Assembly: GCA_048263775.1 (NCBI GenBank)
Contig: JBLXDU010000002.1
Location: 124,001-188,000, forward strand
Reading direction: 5' to 3'
DNA length: 64,000 bases
Source: UBA1479 sp048263775
GTDB lineage: Bacteria; Pseudomonadota; Alphaproteobacteria; Rhodospirillales; Casp-alpha2
How positions within the stretch are numbered: the stretch's first letter is position 1; every line of letters starts with the position of its first letter. Position numbers and translations under genes: made by a program. The notes beneath the pieces were generated by a model. That model did no database searches and had not been told where the DNA came from. It worked only from the letters and a program-made list of their open reading frames with translations. Of the stretch, positions 8,374 to 17,268 are shown piece by piece.

Positions 8374-9656
8374 TGCTCGGCCTCTATCGTTTCCTGACGA
8401 CACTGGGCGCGCCCGTGATCCATGTCTACCTGGGCCGGCGGATCAAGGCCGGTAAGGAAGATCCCCATCGCTTCAATGAACGTTTGGGGTGGGCCGCGAT
8501 GGCGCGCCCCGACGGCCCGTTGATCTGGCTGCACGGCGCCAGCGTGGGCGAGGCGATGTCGCTGCTGACCCTGATCTCTCGTCTGAAGACGGCGGTGCCC
8601 GCCGCTAACATCCTGGTCACCACGGGGACGGTGACTTCGGCGCGCATGCTGGCCGACCGCCTGCCCAAGGGGGCAGTCCATCAGTACGTTCCGGTCGACC
8701 GCATGGCTTACGTGCGCCGCTTCCTCGATCATTGGCGGCCGGACCTGACCCTTTGGGCGGAATCGGAATTCTGGCCCAACCTGATTTCGGAAACGGCGTC
8801 GCGGGGCAATCCCCTGGTCCTGGTCAACGGGCGCATTTCGCCGCGTTCATTCAAGGGCTGGTCCCGGGCCCCCAAATTCATCGCCGGGTTGCTCGGCGGC
8901 TTCGCGCTCTGCCTGGGCCAGACGGAAGGCGATGCCGAGCGCCTGCGCGCCTTGGGTGCGGCCGGTGCGCGCAGTGTGGGGAACCTGAAGTTCGCGGCCG
9001 ACCCGCTGCCTGCCGACGCCGCGCTGCTGGCGGACCTGCGCGCCGCCACGGCGGGCCGTCCCCTATGGCTTGCGGCCAGCACCTGGGCCGGCGAGGAAGA
9101 CATCGCCTGGCGTGTCCATCAGGGGCATGCGGCCACCCATCCGGGGCTGTTGACCATCATCGTGCCGCGCCATCCGAACCGGGGGCCGGAAATCGCGGCT
9201 CAACTCGCCGCGCAAGGGGCCAGGGTCAAACGGCGCGGGGCCGGGGACATGCCCGATGCCGGGACCCAGGTTTACATCGCCGATACCATGGGCGAACTGG
9301 GCTTGTTTTTCACGCTGGCCCCCGTCGTGTTCATGGGCAAGTCGTTGTCCGCCGAGGGTGGGCAGAACTTGTTGGAGCCGGCGCGCCTCGGCTGTGCCGT
9401 GCTGCACGGCCCGCGCATGACCAACTTCGCCGACATGGGGGGACGCATGGCCGCCGCCGGCGCCTCTTGGCCCATCGCCGACGAGGCGGCCTTAACCGCC
9501 GCCGTGGGCCGGCTTCTTGACGATAGTGGGGAGGCCGAGGCCTTCGCCAAACGCGCCCGCACCTTCGCCCAGGCGGAAGCCGGGGTGATTGACCGGCTGA
9601 TGGCGGAGCTCACGCCCTATCTTCAGCGCCTGGATGACGCAAAGGGGGCGGTATGA
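8373..9656 (+). CDS. waaA: 3-deoxy-D-manno-octulosonic acid (Kdo) transferase
   Basis: A 427-residue Kdo transferase (KdtA/WaaA), which adds Kdo from CMP-Kdo to the lipid IVA precursor at the cytoplasmic face of the inner membrane. It has an N-terminal hydrophobic anchor, then LIWLHGASVGEA near residues 50-60, and the family landmark TLWAESEFWPNL. The C-terminal donor-domain sequence GKSLSAEGGQNLLEPA is present. ATG at 8373 is chosen because it overlaps the upstream stop by one base; a GTG one codon earlier is possible. It overlaps lpxK by 4 bases (ATGA). Confidence 0.95.
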   Translation: MLGLYRFLTTLGAPVIHVYLGRRIKAGKEDPHRFNERLGWAAMARPDGPLIWLHGASVGEAMSLLTLISRLKTAVPAANILVTTGTVTSARMLADRLPKGAVHQYVPVDRMAYVRRFLDHWRPDLTLWAESEFWPNLISETASRGNPLVLVNGRISPRSFKGWSRAPKFIAGLLGGFALCLGQTEGDAERLRALGAAGARSVGNLKFAADPLPADAALLADLRAATAGRPLWLAASTWAGEEDIAWRVHQGHAATHPGLLTIIVPRHPNRGPEIAAQLAAQGARVKRRGAGDMPDAGTQVYIADTMGELGLFFTLAPVVFMGKSLSAEGGQNLLEPARLGCAVLHGPRMTNFADMGGRMAAAGASWPIADEAALTAAVGRLLDDSGEAEAFAKRARTFAQAEAGVIDRLMAELTPYLQRLDDAKGAV

Positions 9657-10639
9657 AAGCCCCGGGTTTCTGGTATGGCGGGGGGGCGTCGGCCCTGGGG
9701 ACCTTGTTGTCGCCGTTCGGTCTGATCTACGGCGCCGCGACGGCACTGCGCCAGCGCAAGAAGGCCGCTGACGCCGGCGTGCCCGTGGTCTGCGTCGGTA
9801 ACCTGACGGCCGGTGGGGCGGGAAAGACACCGGTGGTGATCGATATCGCGTGCCGCCTGGCCGCCGCCGGACGGCAGCCCCATGTGATCAGTCGCGGCTA
9901 TGGCGGACAGGTCGATGCCACGCCCCGGCCCGTGGACCCGGATACGGATACGGCGGACAAGGTCGGGGACGAGCCGTTGATGATCACCAAGGTCGCGCCG
10001 GTCTGGGTCGGCGATGACCGGTTCCGGGCGGCCCGCGCCGCCGTGGACGCCGGGGCCGGTACCCTGGTGCTGGATGACGGCTTTCAGGACCCGTCGCTCG
10101 CCAAGGATTTGTCCATCGTTGTCGTCGATGGCCGTTATGGTTTCGGCAATGGCTTTCTGATCCCGGCCGGGCCGCTTCGCGAAACCCTGCGGGCGGGATT
10201 GGCGCGGGCGGATGCGCTGGCCGTGATCGGGGACGATGTCTGGGGCGTGGCTGATGCAGTGCGCCGCTTCGGCCCGAGAAATCTACCCGTGTTGACGGCC
10301 CGGATCGTGCCTGGACCTGAGGTTAAGCAAATTTCAAAAATCCCGGGCATTGCCTTTGCCGGGATCGGACATCCGGAAAAATTCTTTCAGACCCTTCGCG
10401 ATCACGGCTGCCGCCTCGTGGAAACGAAAGCATTCCCCGACCATCACCCCTTCAGCTCTGCCGAACTGGCCGCCTTGAAACGCCGTGCGGAGGCCCTGAA
10501 GGGGGGGGTGATAACCACGGAAAAGGACGCCCAGCGGATCCCCGCCGGCGACCGCGCGGGCATTGAAGTCTTGACAATCACCCTGCAATGGGACGACGAA
10601 GCGGCCCTCGACCGATTGTTGCAAACCGTCAAACCCTAG
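9653..10639 (+). CDS. lpxK: Tetraacyldisaccharide 4'-kinase
   Basis: A 328-residue LpxK, which phosphorylates the 4' position of the tetraacyldisaccharide-1-phosphate to make lipid IVA. The N-terminus MKAPGFWYGG and the P-loop GNLTAGGAGKTP (about residues 49-60) are diagnostic. Further family landmarks are SRGYGG, GDEPLM and DDGFQDPSL. The start overlaps the waaA stop by 4 bases, so the two are probably translationally coupled. The C-terminal TTEKDAQRIP block is also typical. Confidence 0.95.
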   Translation: MKAPGFWYGGGASALGTLLSPFGLIYGAATALRQRKKAADAGVPVVCVGNLTAGGAGKTPVVIDIACRLAAAGRQPHVISRGYGGQVDATPRPVDPDTDTADKVGDEPLMITKVAPVWVGDDRFRAARAAVDAGAGTLVLDDGFQDPSLAKDLSIVVVDGRYGFGNGFLIPAGPLRETLRAGLARADALAVIGDDVWGVADAVRRFGPRNLPVLTARIVPGPEVKQISKIPGIAFAGIGHPEKFFQTLRDHGCRLVETKAFPDHHPFSSAELAALKRRAEALKGGVITTEKDAQRIPAGDRAGIEVLTITLQWDDEAALDRLLQTVKP

Positions 10640-10655
10640 TCAGGCTGCCGATTCC

Positions 10656-11561
10656 ATGGCTCATGCGCCGGCCCCGCTGAACAAATACGTGCTTCACCCC
10701 GTCCAGGCGGCGGCGGCGTTCACCATCTATATGTTCTTCCGCATGCTGCCGCTTGATTGGGCATCGGGGTTGGGGGGGCTCTTGGCGCGCACCATCGGGC
10801 CGCGCCTGCGCCTGTCCGACCGGGCGCGCAAAAACCTGCGCGCAGTGTTCCCCGATATGACGGCGGCCGAGGTCGAACGCATCGTCCACGGCATGTGGGA
10901 CAATCTTGGCCGGCTCGCCGCCGAATTCCCTCATTTGCAGGAAATCGACGTCTACGCCGGGAACGGCCGGGTGACCGTCGAAGGCGGCGAATACGTGGAC
11001 CAATTACGCGACGATAATGAGGCGGGCATTTTCTATTCCGCCCATATCGGAAACTGGGAAATTCTGGCATTGGGTGCGACGCAGCGGGGCCTGCCGCTCG
11101 ACCGCGTCTACCGCGAGGCCAACAACCGCCTGGTCGAATGGCTGTACCGCCATGGCCGCGCCGCCGTCGAAGGGGCCTTGATCCCCAAGGGCCCACAGGG
11201 CGTGCGCCAGCTTCTCAATGCCTTTCGCTCGGGCAGTCATCTGGCCATGTTGGTCGATCAGAAAATGAACGACGGCATCGCCGTGCCGTTCTTCGGCCGC
11301 CCGGCCATGACCGCCCCGGCATTGGCCGAATTGGCGCTGCGCCACAATTGCCCCGTGGTGGCGGCGCGGGTAACGCGGGTCAAGGGTGCGACTTTCAAGA
11401 TGACGGCCCTGCCGCCCGTCCGGTTTGAGAAGACCGGCGACCACAAGGCCGATGTTCTGGCCGCGATGACGCAGATCAACAACCAGGTCGAACAATGGGT
11501 GCGCGACACGCCGGAACAGTGGCTGTGGCTGCACAACCGCTGGCCCAACGGCGGGGCATAG
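10656..11561 (+). CDS. Lipid A late acyltransferase (LpxL/HtrB family)
   Basis: A 301-residue membrane-anchored acyltransferase. The catalytic H-x4-E motif is seen as HIGNWE near residue 130, after the hydrophobic N-terminus (TIYMFFRMLPLDWASGLG). Family members transfer a secondary acyl chain from acyl-ACP to Kdo2-lipid IVA. It starts 16 bases after lpxK and closes the lipid A block. It converges with the M23 gene, with 9 bases between the stops. LpxL and LpxM type members cannot be told apart by sequence alone. Confidence 0.9.
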   Translation: MAHAPAPLNKYVLHPVQAAAAFTIYMFFRMLPLDWASGLGGLLARTIGPRLRLSDRARKNLRAVFPDMTAAEVERIVHGMWDNLGRLAAEFPHLQEIDVYAGNGRVTVEGGEYVDQLRDDNEAGIFYSAHIGNWEILALGATQRGLPLDRVYREANNRLVEWLYRHGRAAVEGALIPKGPQGVRQLLNAFRSGSHLAMLVDQKMNDGIAVPFFGRPAMTAPALAELALRHNCPVVAARVTRVKGATFKMTALPPVRFEKTGDHKADVLAAMTQINNQVEQWVRDTPEQWLWLHNRWPNGGA

Positions 11562-11570
11562 GGCGGCCGG

Positions 11571-12401
11571 TTATTTTCCGGTTTTTTGCGGCCCCACCAG
11601 CAGCGCCGGGTCCAGGTGGGTCTTGAACCAGCTGACCCCCCAATGCAGGTGTGGGCCGGTGGCCCGGCCGGTCGCACCCACGGTGCCGATCTGCGCGCCC
11701 TTGGTGACGAAGTCGCCTTCCTTCACGGTGATTTTGTCCATATGGATGTAGACCGACGTCAGGCCCAGGCCGTGGTCGATCATCACCGTTTTGCCCGTAA
11801 AGAACATGTCCTCGTTGACCAGGGCGACGATGCCGTCGCCCATGGTCTTGACCGGGGTGCCGCGGGGGGCGGCGACGTCGACACCGTTGTGCGGGCTGCG
11901 CGGTTTGCCGTTGAGGATACGCTGACTGCCGTATACGCCGGAAATGCGGCCCTCGACCGGCCACATGAAGCCGGTGTCGAAAAAGGTCTTAAGCGTTGTC
12001 CGCTTGCGGACCTCGGCGATTTGGACCTGATCCTTCTTGATGCGCGCGAGGTCTTCCGGTTTGGTCGGGCTGACCTTGCGTTGCGGTAGGCCGTCGATGC
12101 GCTGAATCTTGTATTTACGCTTTTCGATGGCAAGCTCCCGCTCTTCCAGCTGGCCTTCCGGCGGTTCCGCCCGCAGCACCATCTTCGCTTTGGCCTTGCG
12201 TCCGAAACCGATGATGAAGCTGCCGTCGGGCGCCACGGCCACGGGGTTTCCGTCGAGCGTCAGTTTGGTCCCCGGCTCAACCTTGCCGGTGGCCAGGCCG
12301 CCCTGGACGAAGGTGCCGGAAATCTCCAGCGCGCGGGCCGGATAAGCCCCCGCCGCGACGAGGGCCGCCGCGACCAGAAAAATACGAAGAAGGAATGTCA
12401 C
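11571..12401 (-). CDS. M23 family metallopeptidase, exported
   Basis: A 276-residue secreted M23 (LytM-type) protein. The GTG start at 12401 overlaps the xseA stop by 4 bases (GTGA). It is followed by a signal peptide (TFLLRIFLVAAALVAAGA, cleavage near ARA). The C-terminal half holds the peptidase domain with HNGVDVA and HLHW zinc motifs near the end. Such enzymes cut peptidoglycan cross-bridges or activate amidases in the periplasm. A longer open frame continues upstream but that part is a shadow of xseA. Coupling with xseA is positional only. Confidence 0.9.
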   Translation of the reverse strand: MTFLLRIFLVAAALVAAGAYPARALEISGTFVQGGLATGKVEPGTKLTLDGNPVAVAPDGSFIIGFGRKAKAKMVLRAEPPEGQLEERELAIEKRKYKIQRIDGLPQRKVSPTKPEDLARIKKDQVQIAEVRKRTTLKTFFDTGFMWPVEGRISGVYGSQRILNGKPRSPHNGVDVAAPRGTPVKTMGDGIVALVNEDMFFTGKTVMIDHGLGLTSVYIHMDKITVKEGDFVTKGAQIGTVGATGRATGPHLHWGVSWFKTHLDPALLVGPQKTGK

Positions 12402-13882
12402 AGTAGCCGCCCCTGCCGGTCGTCGCCGGGCTTGTTGGTTTTGGGTTTCGCGGAAGTGTCCTTGCCCGGTGCGGCCGTTGCCGTCTTGGCCGGGGGCGCA
12501 CCGCCGGCAACGACCACCGGGCGTGTCCCGTCGCGAAGCCTGAGGTCCAGCGGGTCGCCGGTCTTGAGGGTTTTGGCCGAAGTCACGGGGGCGCCCGTCG
12601 GGTCGGTAACCAGGGCGAACCCACGGTCGAGGACGCGTTGGTAGGAATAGCTTTCCAACAGGGCCGATGCTTGGCTCAGGCGGCCCTGCGCCCGGTCCAC
12701 GGCAGACCGTCCGGCGGTCTTCAGGGCGCGCACTTCCGAGGCGAGGCGGCCGGCCTCCATCTGGATGATCTTGTCGGGCCGGGTCAGCCCGGCGGCGGCA
12801 TTGGCGAGGCGTGCGCGGCGGCGTTCCAGCCCGCTGCCCAGCGAATGGCCCAGGCGGTCGGTCCAATCGTCGAGCCGCTGCGCCTGTTCCTGCAGCATGC
12901 GCGCCGGATTGGGCAGGGCCCGGGCCGTGGCATCCAGATTGCGGCGATGATCGGCGAGCCGCCGGGACACGGCGCTGGCGATGCGCCGGCCGTCCTCCAG
13001 AACCTGGGCCAGCAGGTCCAGGCGCACGGGCACGGCCATTTCCGCTGCTGCGGTCGGGGTCGGGGCACGCCGGTCGGCGGCGAAATCGGCCAGGGTGGTG
13101 TCCGTTTCGTGACCGACGGCGGAAATCACCGGAATGGGACATTCGGCAATGGCGCGCACGACCTCTTCCTCGTTAAACGCCCACAAATCCTCCAGGCTGC
13201 CGCCGCCGCGGGCGACAATGACCACATCCGGGCGCGGTACGGGGCCGTCTGCTTCGATCTCGCCGAACCCGCGCACGGCGGCGGCGACCTGGGCGGCGGC
13301 GTTCTCACCCTGGACCAGCACGGGCCAAACCAAGACATGGACGGGAAAACGGTCGGCCAGGCGATGCAGGATGTCGCGGATCACGGCCCCCGTGGGCGAG
13401 GTCACGACGCCGATCACATCCGGCAGATAGGGAATGTCGCGCTTGCGCTCGGCCGCGAACAGGCCCTCGGCCTCAAGCTTGCGGCGGCGGTCCTCCAGCA
13501 GCTTCAGCAGGGCCCCTTCGCCGGCCAATTCCATATGGTCGACGACGACCTGATATTTTGAGCGCCCGGGATAGGTGGTCAGCCGCCCGGTGGCGACGAT
13601 CTCCATCCCGTCTTCGGGTTTAATGGACAGGCGCCCGGCGGTGCCGCGCCAACACACGCCGTCGATCACCGCATCCGCATCCTTCAATGTGAAATACAGA
13701 TGGCCCGAAGCGGCGCGCTTGAAACCCGAGATTTCGCCACGGATTCGCACCCATTGAAAGGTCTCCTCGACCGTGTGTTTCACGGCCTGGGAAATCTCGG
13801 AAACGGTAAAGACCGGCAGGTTGTGGCTGGTCTCGGTTTCGCCGGGTTGACTCTGCGCGGTGCCGCTGGAATTGTCGCTCAT
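12398..13882 (-). CDS. xseA: Exodeoxyribonuclease VII large subunit
   Basis: A 494-residue XseA. The N-terminal OB-fold region starts at NLPVFTVSEISQAVK and continues through WVRIRGEISGFK and GHLYFTLKD; the catalytic domain has DVIGVVTSPTGAVIRDI, VARGGGSLEDLWAFNEE and SAVGHETDTTLADFAADRRAPTPTAAAE. With XseB it degrades single-stranded DNA from both ends. xseB is not in the window. The ATG at 13882 is preferred; the ORF could begin at 13936. It is divergent from purD, about 100 bases apart. Confidence 0.95.
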   Translation of the reverse strand: MSDNSSGTAQSQPGETETSHNLPVFTVSEISQAVKHTVEETFQWVRIRGEISGFKRAASGHLYFTLKDADAVIDGVCWRGTAGRLSIKPEDGMEIVATGRLTTYPGRSKYQVVVDHMELAGEGALLKLLEDRRRKLEAEGLFAAERKRDIPYLPDVIGVVTSPTGAVIRDILHRLADRFPVHVLVWPVLVQGENAAAQVAAAVRGFGEIEADGPVPRPDVVIVARGGGSLEDLWAFNEEEVVRAIAECPIPVISAVGHETDTTLADFAADRRAPTPTAAAEMAVPVRLDLLAQVLEDGRRIASAVSRRLADHRRNLDATARALPNPARMLQEQAQRLDDWTDRLGHSLGSGLERRRARLANAAAGLTRPDKIIQMEAGRLASEVRALKTAGRSAVDRAQGRLSQASALLESYSYQRVLDRGFALVTDPTGAPVTSAKTLKTGDPLDLRLRDGTRPVVVAGGAPPAKTATAAPGKDTSAKPKTNKPGDDRQGRLL

Positions 13883-13983
13883 GGGCGCAGTATGCAAGGC
13901 CCAGTGAACGGACACAATACGGCCGGAGGATGCCAAGCGCGTCTGCCGATCAAACCGCCGGAATCGGGAGGGATTGGGACAGG

Positions 13984-15258
13984 ATGAAGGTACTCGTGGT
14001 CGGCTCGGGCGGGCGGGAACATTCCCTTTGCTGGGCCATCGCCAAATCCCCCAAATGCAGCGAACTGTTCTGTGCTCCGGGTAATGCGGGCACGGCTACT
14101 CTTGCGCGCAACCTTGATATCGAGGCCGAGGACCTGGGCGGCATCATCGGATTCGTCAAGGACAACGCCATCGACTTCGTCGTGGTCGGGCCGGAAGCCC
14201 CCCTGGTGGCGGGCCTGGTCGATAAACTGGATGCGCTGGGGGTCAAATCCTTCGGGCCGACGGCGGCGGGGGCGGAATTGGAAGGCTCCAAGGCCTTTAC
14301 CAAGGACCTTTGCGCCAAATACGGCATCCCAACCGCTGATTACGACCGCTTTGACGAGCCGGACGCGGCCAAGGAATACATCCGCACCCATGGCGCCCCC
14401 ATCGTGGTCAAGGCCGACGGCCTGGCCGCCGGCAAGGGGGTCATCATCTGCCGCAATGTGAACGAGGCCTATGCGGCGGTCGATCAGATCATGATCGAGG
14501 AAGCCTTCGGCAACGCAGGCACGGAAATCGTCGTCGAGGAATTCCTGGAAGGGGAGGAAGCCAGCTTCTTCGCCCTGGTCGACGGCGAAACGGCGCTGCC
14601 CATGGTCGGCGCCCAGGATCACAAGCGCGCCCACGACGGCGACGAAGGCCCCAACACGGGCGGCATGGGCGCCTATTCCCCGGCCCCCGTCATCGACCAG
14701 GCCATGGTCGACCGGGTCATGGCGGAAATTATCGCGCCGACAATCAAGGGCATGGCGGCCGAGGGCCGGCCTTTCAAGGGCGTGCTTTACGCCGGGCTGA
14801 TGATCGATGACGCCGGGCCCAAGCTGATCGAATACAACACCAGATTCGGCGACCCGGAATGCCAGGTCATGATGATGCGCCTCAAATCCGACGTGCTGGA
14901 GGTTCTCCTGGCCTGTGCCGAGGGACGGCTGGCCAAGACCAAGCTGCAATGGCGGGACGACGTCGCCATGACCGTTGTCATGGCTGCCAAAGGGTACCCG
15001 GGAAAGTATAAAAAAGGGACGGAAATCAAGGGGCTGGACGCTGCGGACGCGGTCGAGGGCGTGGTCGTGTTTCATGCCGGAACGGCAGCGGGCGCGGGCG
15101 GAACGGTCACAGCCAACGGTGGCCGCGTGCTGGGGGTCACGGCCATCGGCAAAGACGTGACCGAAGCCCGGGCCCGGGCCTATGAGGCGGTCGACCTGAT
15201 CGACTGGCCCGAAGGCTTCTGCCGCCGCGACATTGGCTGGCGGGCGATCAAGCGCTAG
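13984..15258 (+). CDS. purD: Phosphoribosylamine-glycine ligase (GARS)
   Basis: A 424-residue ATP-grasp enzyme that makes glycinamide ribonucleotide in purine synthesis. The N-terminus MKVLVVGSGGREHSL is unmistakable. The ATP-grasp region has VKADGLAAGKGV, and AQDHKRAHDGDEGPNTGGMGA is characteristic. The start at 13984 follows GGACAGG; the longer frame from 13930 adds 18 residues without family similarity. It is divergent from xseA, an order seen in many alphaproteobacteria. Confidence 0.96.
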   Translation: MKVLVVGSGGREHSLCWAIAKSPKCSELFCAPGNAGTATLARNLDIEAEDLGGIIGFVKDNAIDFVVVGPEAPLVAGLVDKLDALGVKSFGPTAAGAELEGSKAFTKDLCAKYGIPTADYDRFDEPDAAKEYIRTHGAPIVVKADGLAAGKGVIICRNVNEAYAAVDQIMIEEAFGNAGTEIVVEEFLEGEEASFFALVDGETALPMVGAQDHKRAHDGDEGPNTGGMGAYSPAPVIDQAMVDRVMAEIIAPTIKGMAAEGRPFKGVLYAGLMIDDAGPKLIEYNTRFGDPECQVMMMRLKSDVLEVLLACAEGRLAKTKLQWRDDVAMTVVMAAKGYPGKYKKGTEIKGLDAADAVEGVVVFHAGTAAGAGGTVTANGGRVLGVTAIGKDVTEARARAYEAVDLIDWPEGFCRRDIGWRAIKR

Positions 15259-15272
15259 GTGCCGGCGCCCTT

Positions 15273-15301
15273 TTGCCGACGCAGGCCGGCCCCTATATAG
15301 A
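15273..15301 (+). promoter_or_regulatory. Candidate sigma70-type promoter for the DUF1244 gene
   Basis: TTGCCG at 15273-15278 and TATAGA at 15296-15301 are 17 bases apart, 66 bases upstream of the ATG at 15367. The spacing is ideal and the hexamers match 4 of 6 and 5 of 6 consensus positions. This suggests the gene can be transcribed apart from purD. Confidence 0.4.
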
Positions 15302-15366
15302 GCGCAGAGACAGACGACCCCCGCGCCCCCATCGGGCACGCGGCGGCAGACGGAGGAGATGACGAC

Positions 15367-15684
15367 ATGGACGACAAGACTCGCACGGAAGTGGAAGCCG
15401 CCGCCTTTCGCGGCCTGATCAAGCATTTGCAGAAACGCACGGACGTGCAGAACATCGACCTGATGAACTTGGCCGGGTTCTGCCGCAACTGCTTGGCAAA
15501 ATGGTATGCGGCCGAGGCCCAGGCCAAGGGAGAGGACGTCGATTACGATGCGGCCCGCGAGGTGATCTACGGCATGACCTATGACGCGTGGAAGGACAAG
15601 TTCCAGAAACCCGCCGACGAAGCGCAGAAGAAGGCCTTCGAGGACACCAAGCCGCTGCACGCCGATATTAGCGGCCACAACTAG
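15367..15684 (+). CDS. DUF1244 domain-containing protein
   Basis: A 105-residue protein of the DUF1244 family, recognised by AFRGLIKHLQKRTDVQNIDLM and GFCRNCLAKWY (the two cysteines lie near residues 39 and 42). The family is widespread in proteobacteria and has no established role. GGAGATG just upstream supports the ATG at 15367. The DUF6352-like gene follows after 3 bases, so the two are probably cotranscribed and may work together. Confidence 0.85.
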   Translation: MDDKTRTEVEAAAFRGLIKHLQKRTDVQNIDLMNLAGFCRNCLAKWYAAEAQAKGEDVDYDAAREVIYGMTYDAWKDKFQKPADEAQKKAFEDTKPLHADISGHN

Positions 15685-15687
15685 CCC

Positions 15688-16713
15688 ATGAACGGCCTGG
15701 CGCCCGACTTCTGGCCCAATTCCGGCTATCACCTGCTGACGCGGAACGGGGCCGGCCATCTGGCCGTGACGGACGCCTTCTTGCGCGCCTATCTGCAGCG
15801 CCCGGAAATCGCCCCTATCGCGGAATCCTGTGACGCTGAACGCGCCTTGCATGGCGCGTTGATGGCCAATCCCCGCGAAGCCGTGGGCGATGGGCGTATC
15901 GACGCCATGGCCGATGAAGACGCGCGCGACAATTACCGGGTGATGCTTGCCTTCCGTGACCGCCTTGTGGGGGCGGGCACGGTCGAGGCCTGTTATCTGG
16001 AAATTTTTCGCGCCGACAGCGTCACCATCCCACCCTTGTTCATCGACCAGATGGCCCAGGTCGTGGCGCGGCGCGTCATCGACGGCACGGACGATCCGTT
16101 TCGCGCCCGTGCGGCGGAACTTCTGTTCCGTGAGCAGACGGTGACGCTGAAAGACGGCGCGATTTTGCTGGGCGACGCGGAAACAGTCGAGATGCTGGCG
16201 ACCACAGCCGGCATGGGCAGTCTGGGAAAATTGGTGGTCGGCAGCGGTGCCGCCGCCCGTCAGGTCGACATGGACGTATTGCAGCCGGACACGGCGGATA
16301 TTTATTGGGACCGCAACGAGCGCTATGACACCGTACTCGACATCTCCTTCGCCCGGCCGGGGCTTGACGCGCTGTGCCGCGTGCTCGAAGCCTGGGTCCG
16401 CCATTTCCTGGAGGCAGAGATCTCCATCCAGCCCGTGCAGGAAATCAACGACGAGAAATGGGTCTGGCATCTGGGGCTGGATGCCGAGGCCTCGACGCTG
16501 CTGAACGACCTCTACGAAGGGGAGGATGTCGAGGATGCACGCATGGCGCGGCTGCTGTCGCTGTTCCGCCTAGAGTTCAAGGACCCCAACCAGATGGCGG
16601 CCGAGGTGCGGGGCAAGCCGATCTATCTCGCCCTCTGCATGACCCCGGATCAGCGGGTCCGTCTGAAGCCACAGAATCTTTTGGTCAATTTGCCGCTCGC
16701 GGCGGAATCCTGA
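15688..16713 (+). CDS. Conserved protein, DUF6352-like
   Basis: A 341-residue protein that begins with DFWPNSGYHLLTRN and VTDAFLRAYLQRPE, which I associate with the alphaproteobacterial family DUF6352; the family number is from memory. It looks soluble, with no signal peptide or membrane segment. No catalytic motif is recognised. It follows the DUF1244 gene after 3 bases. Codon use matches the neighbours. No function is proposed. Confidence 0.7.
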   Translation: MNGLAPDFWPNSGYHLLTRNGAGHLAVTDAFLRAYLQRPEIAPIAESCDAERALHGALMANPREAVGDGRIDAMADEDARDNYRVMLAFRDRLVGAGTVEACYLEIFRADSVTIPPLFIDQMAQVVARRVIDGTDDPFRARAAELLFREQTVTLKDGAILLGDAETVEMLATTAGMGSLGKLVVGSGAAARQVDMDVLQPDTADIYWDRNERYDTVLDISFARPGLDALCRVLEAWVRHFLEAEISIQPVQEINDEKWVWHLGLDAEASTLLNDLYEGEDVEDARMARLLSLFRLEFKDPNQMAAEVRGKPIYLALCMTPDQRVRLKPQNLLVNLPLAAES

Positions 16714-16732
16714 ACCGTGAAATTTCAGCCGC

Positions 16733-17206
16733 TTAGCGGCGTTCCTTGAAAAAACCCTTGAGCAAGGCGGCGGCCGCTGTTTCGTCCAGACCGCCGACCA
16801 CCTCGGGTGCGTGGTGGCAGGTCGGCTGGGTGAAGAACCGGGGGCCATGTTCGACCCCGCCGCCCTTGGGATCATAGGCCCCGAAATAAAGCCTTCGGAT
16901 GCGGGCGTGGCTGATGGCGGCGGCACACATGGCACAGGGTTCCAGCGTCACGTAAAGATCGCAGTCCGGGAGGCGGGGTTCCCCCCGGGCTTGTGCTGCG
17001 CGGCGCAGGGCCAGAATTTCCGCATGGGCCGTCGGGTCATGGCCGGCCTCGGTCTCGTTGCCGGCGCGGGCCAATATCCGGCCGGTCGCGGCCTCGACCA
17101 CCACGGCGCCAACGGGGACCTCGCCGCGCTTGGCGGCGGCGCGGGCCTCATCCAGGGCCTGGGCCATGAAGCTGTCGGATGCGGGTTTGTCCATGGCGCC
17201 AACCAT
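16733..17206 (-). CDS. tadA: tRNA-specific adenosine deaminase
   Basis: A 157-residue zinc deaminase. The catalytic HAE (in TAHAEILALR) and PCAMCAAAI motifs are present, together with ARIRRLYFGAYDPKGGGVEHG. TadA converts A34 to inosine in tRNA-Arg(ACG). The motif order fits TadA better than cytosine or guanine deaminases. The ATG at 17206 is used; one four codons later (17194) is equally plausible. It is divergent from rluB by about 60 bases. Confidence 0.9.
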   Translation of the reverse strand: MVGAMDKPASDSFMAQALDEARAAAKRGEVPVGAVVVEAATGRILARAGNETEAGHDPTAHAEILALRRAAQARGEPRLPDCDLYVTLEPCAMCAAAISHARIRRLYFGAYDPKGGGVEHGPRFFTQPTCHHAPEVVGGLDETAAAALLKGFFKERR

Positions 17207-17268
17207 ACTCGTCGGCCCCCCGTCGTCAATGCTTGCCGCCGCCGCCGTCCGCCCCTAATGTCCCCGCC

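Noticed and set aside
11571..13142. A 523-codon minus-strand frame that could be read as a large fusion of a basic protein and an M23 peptidase
   Set aside because: The first 250 codons lie wholly inside xseA in another frame and are Arg/Pro-rich nonsense; a GTG with signal peptide at 12401 explains the real M23 gene.
13879..16470. An 863-codon minus-strand frame opposite purD, DUF1244 and DUF6352 genes
   Set aside because: It is an antisense shadow caused by high GC; the plus-strand genes have clear family motifs.
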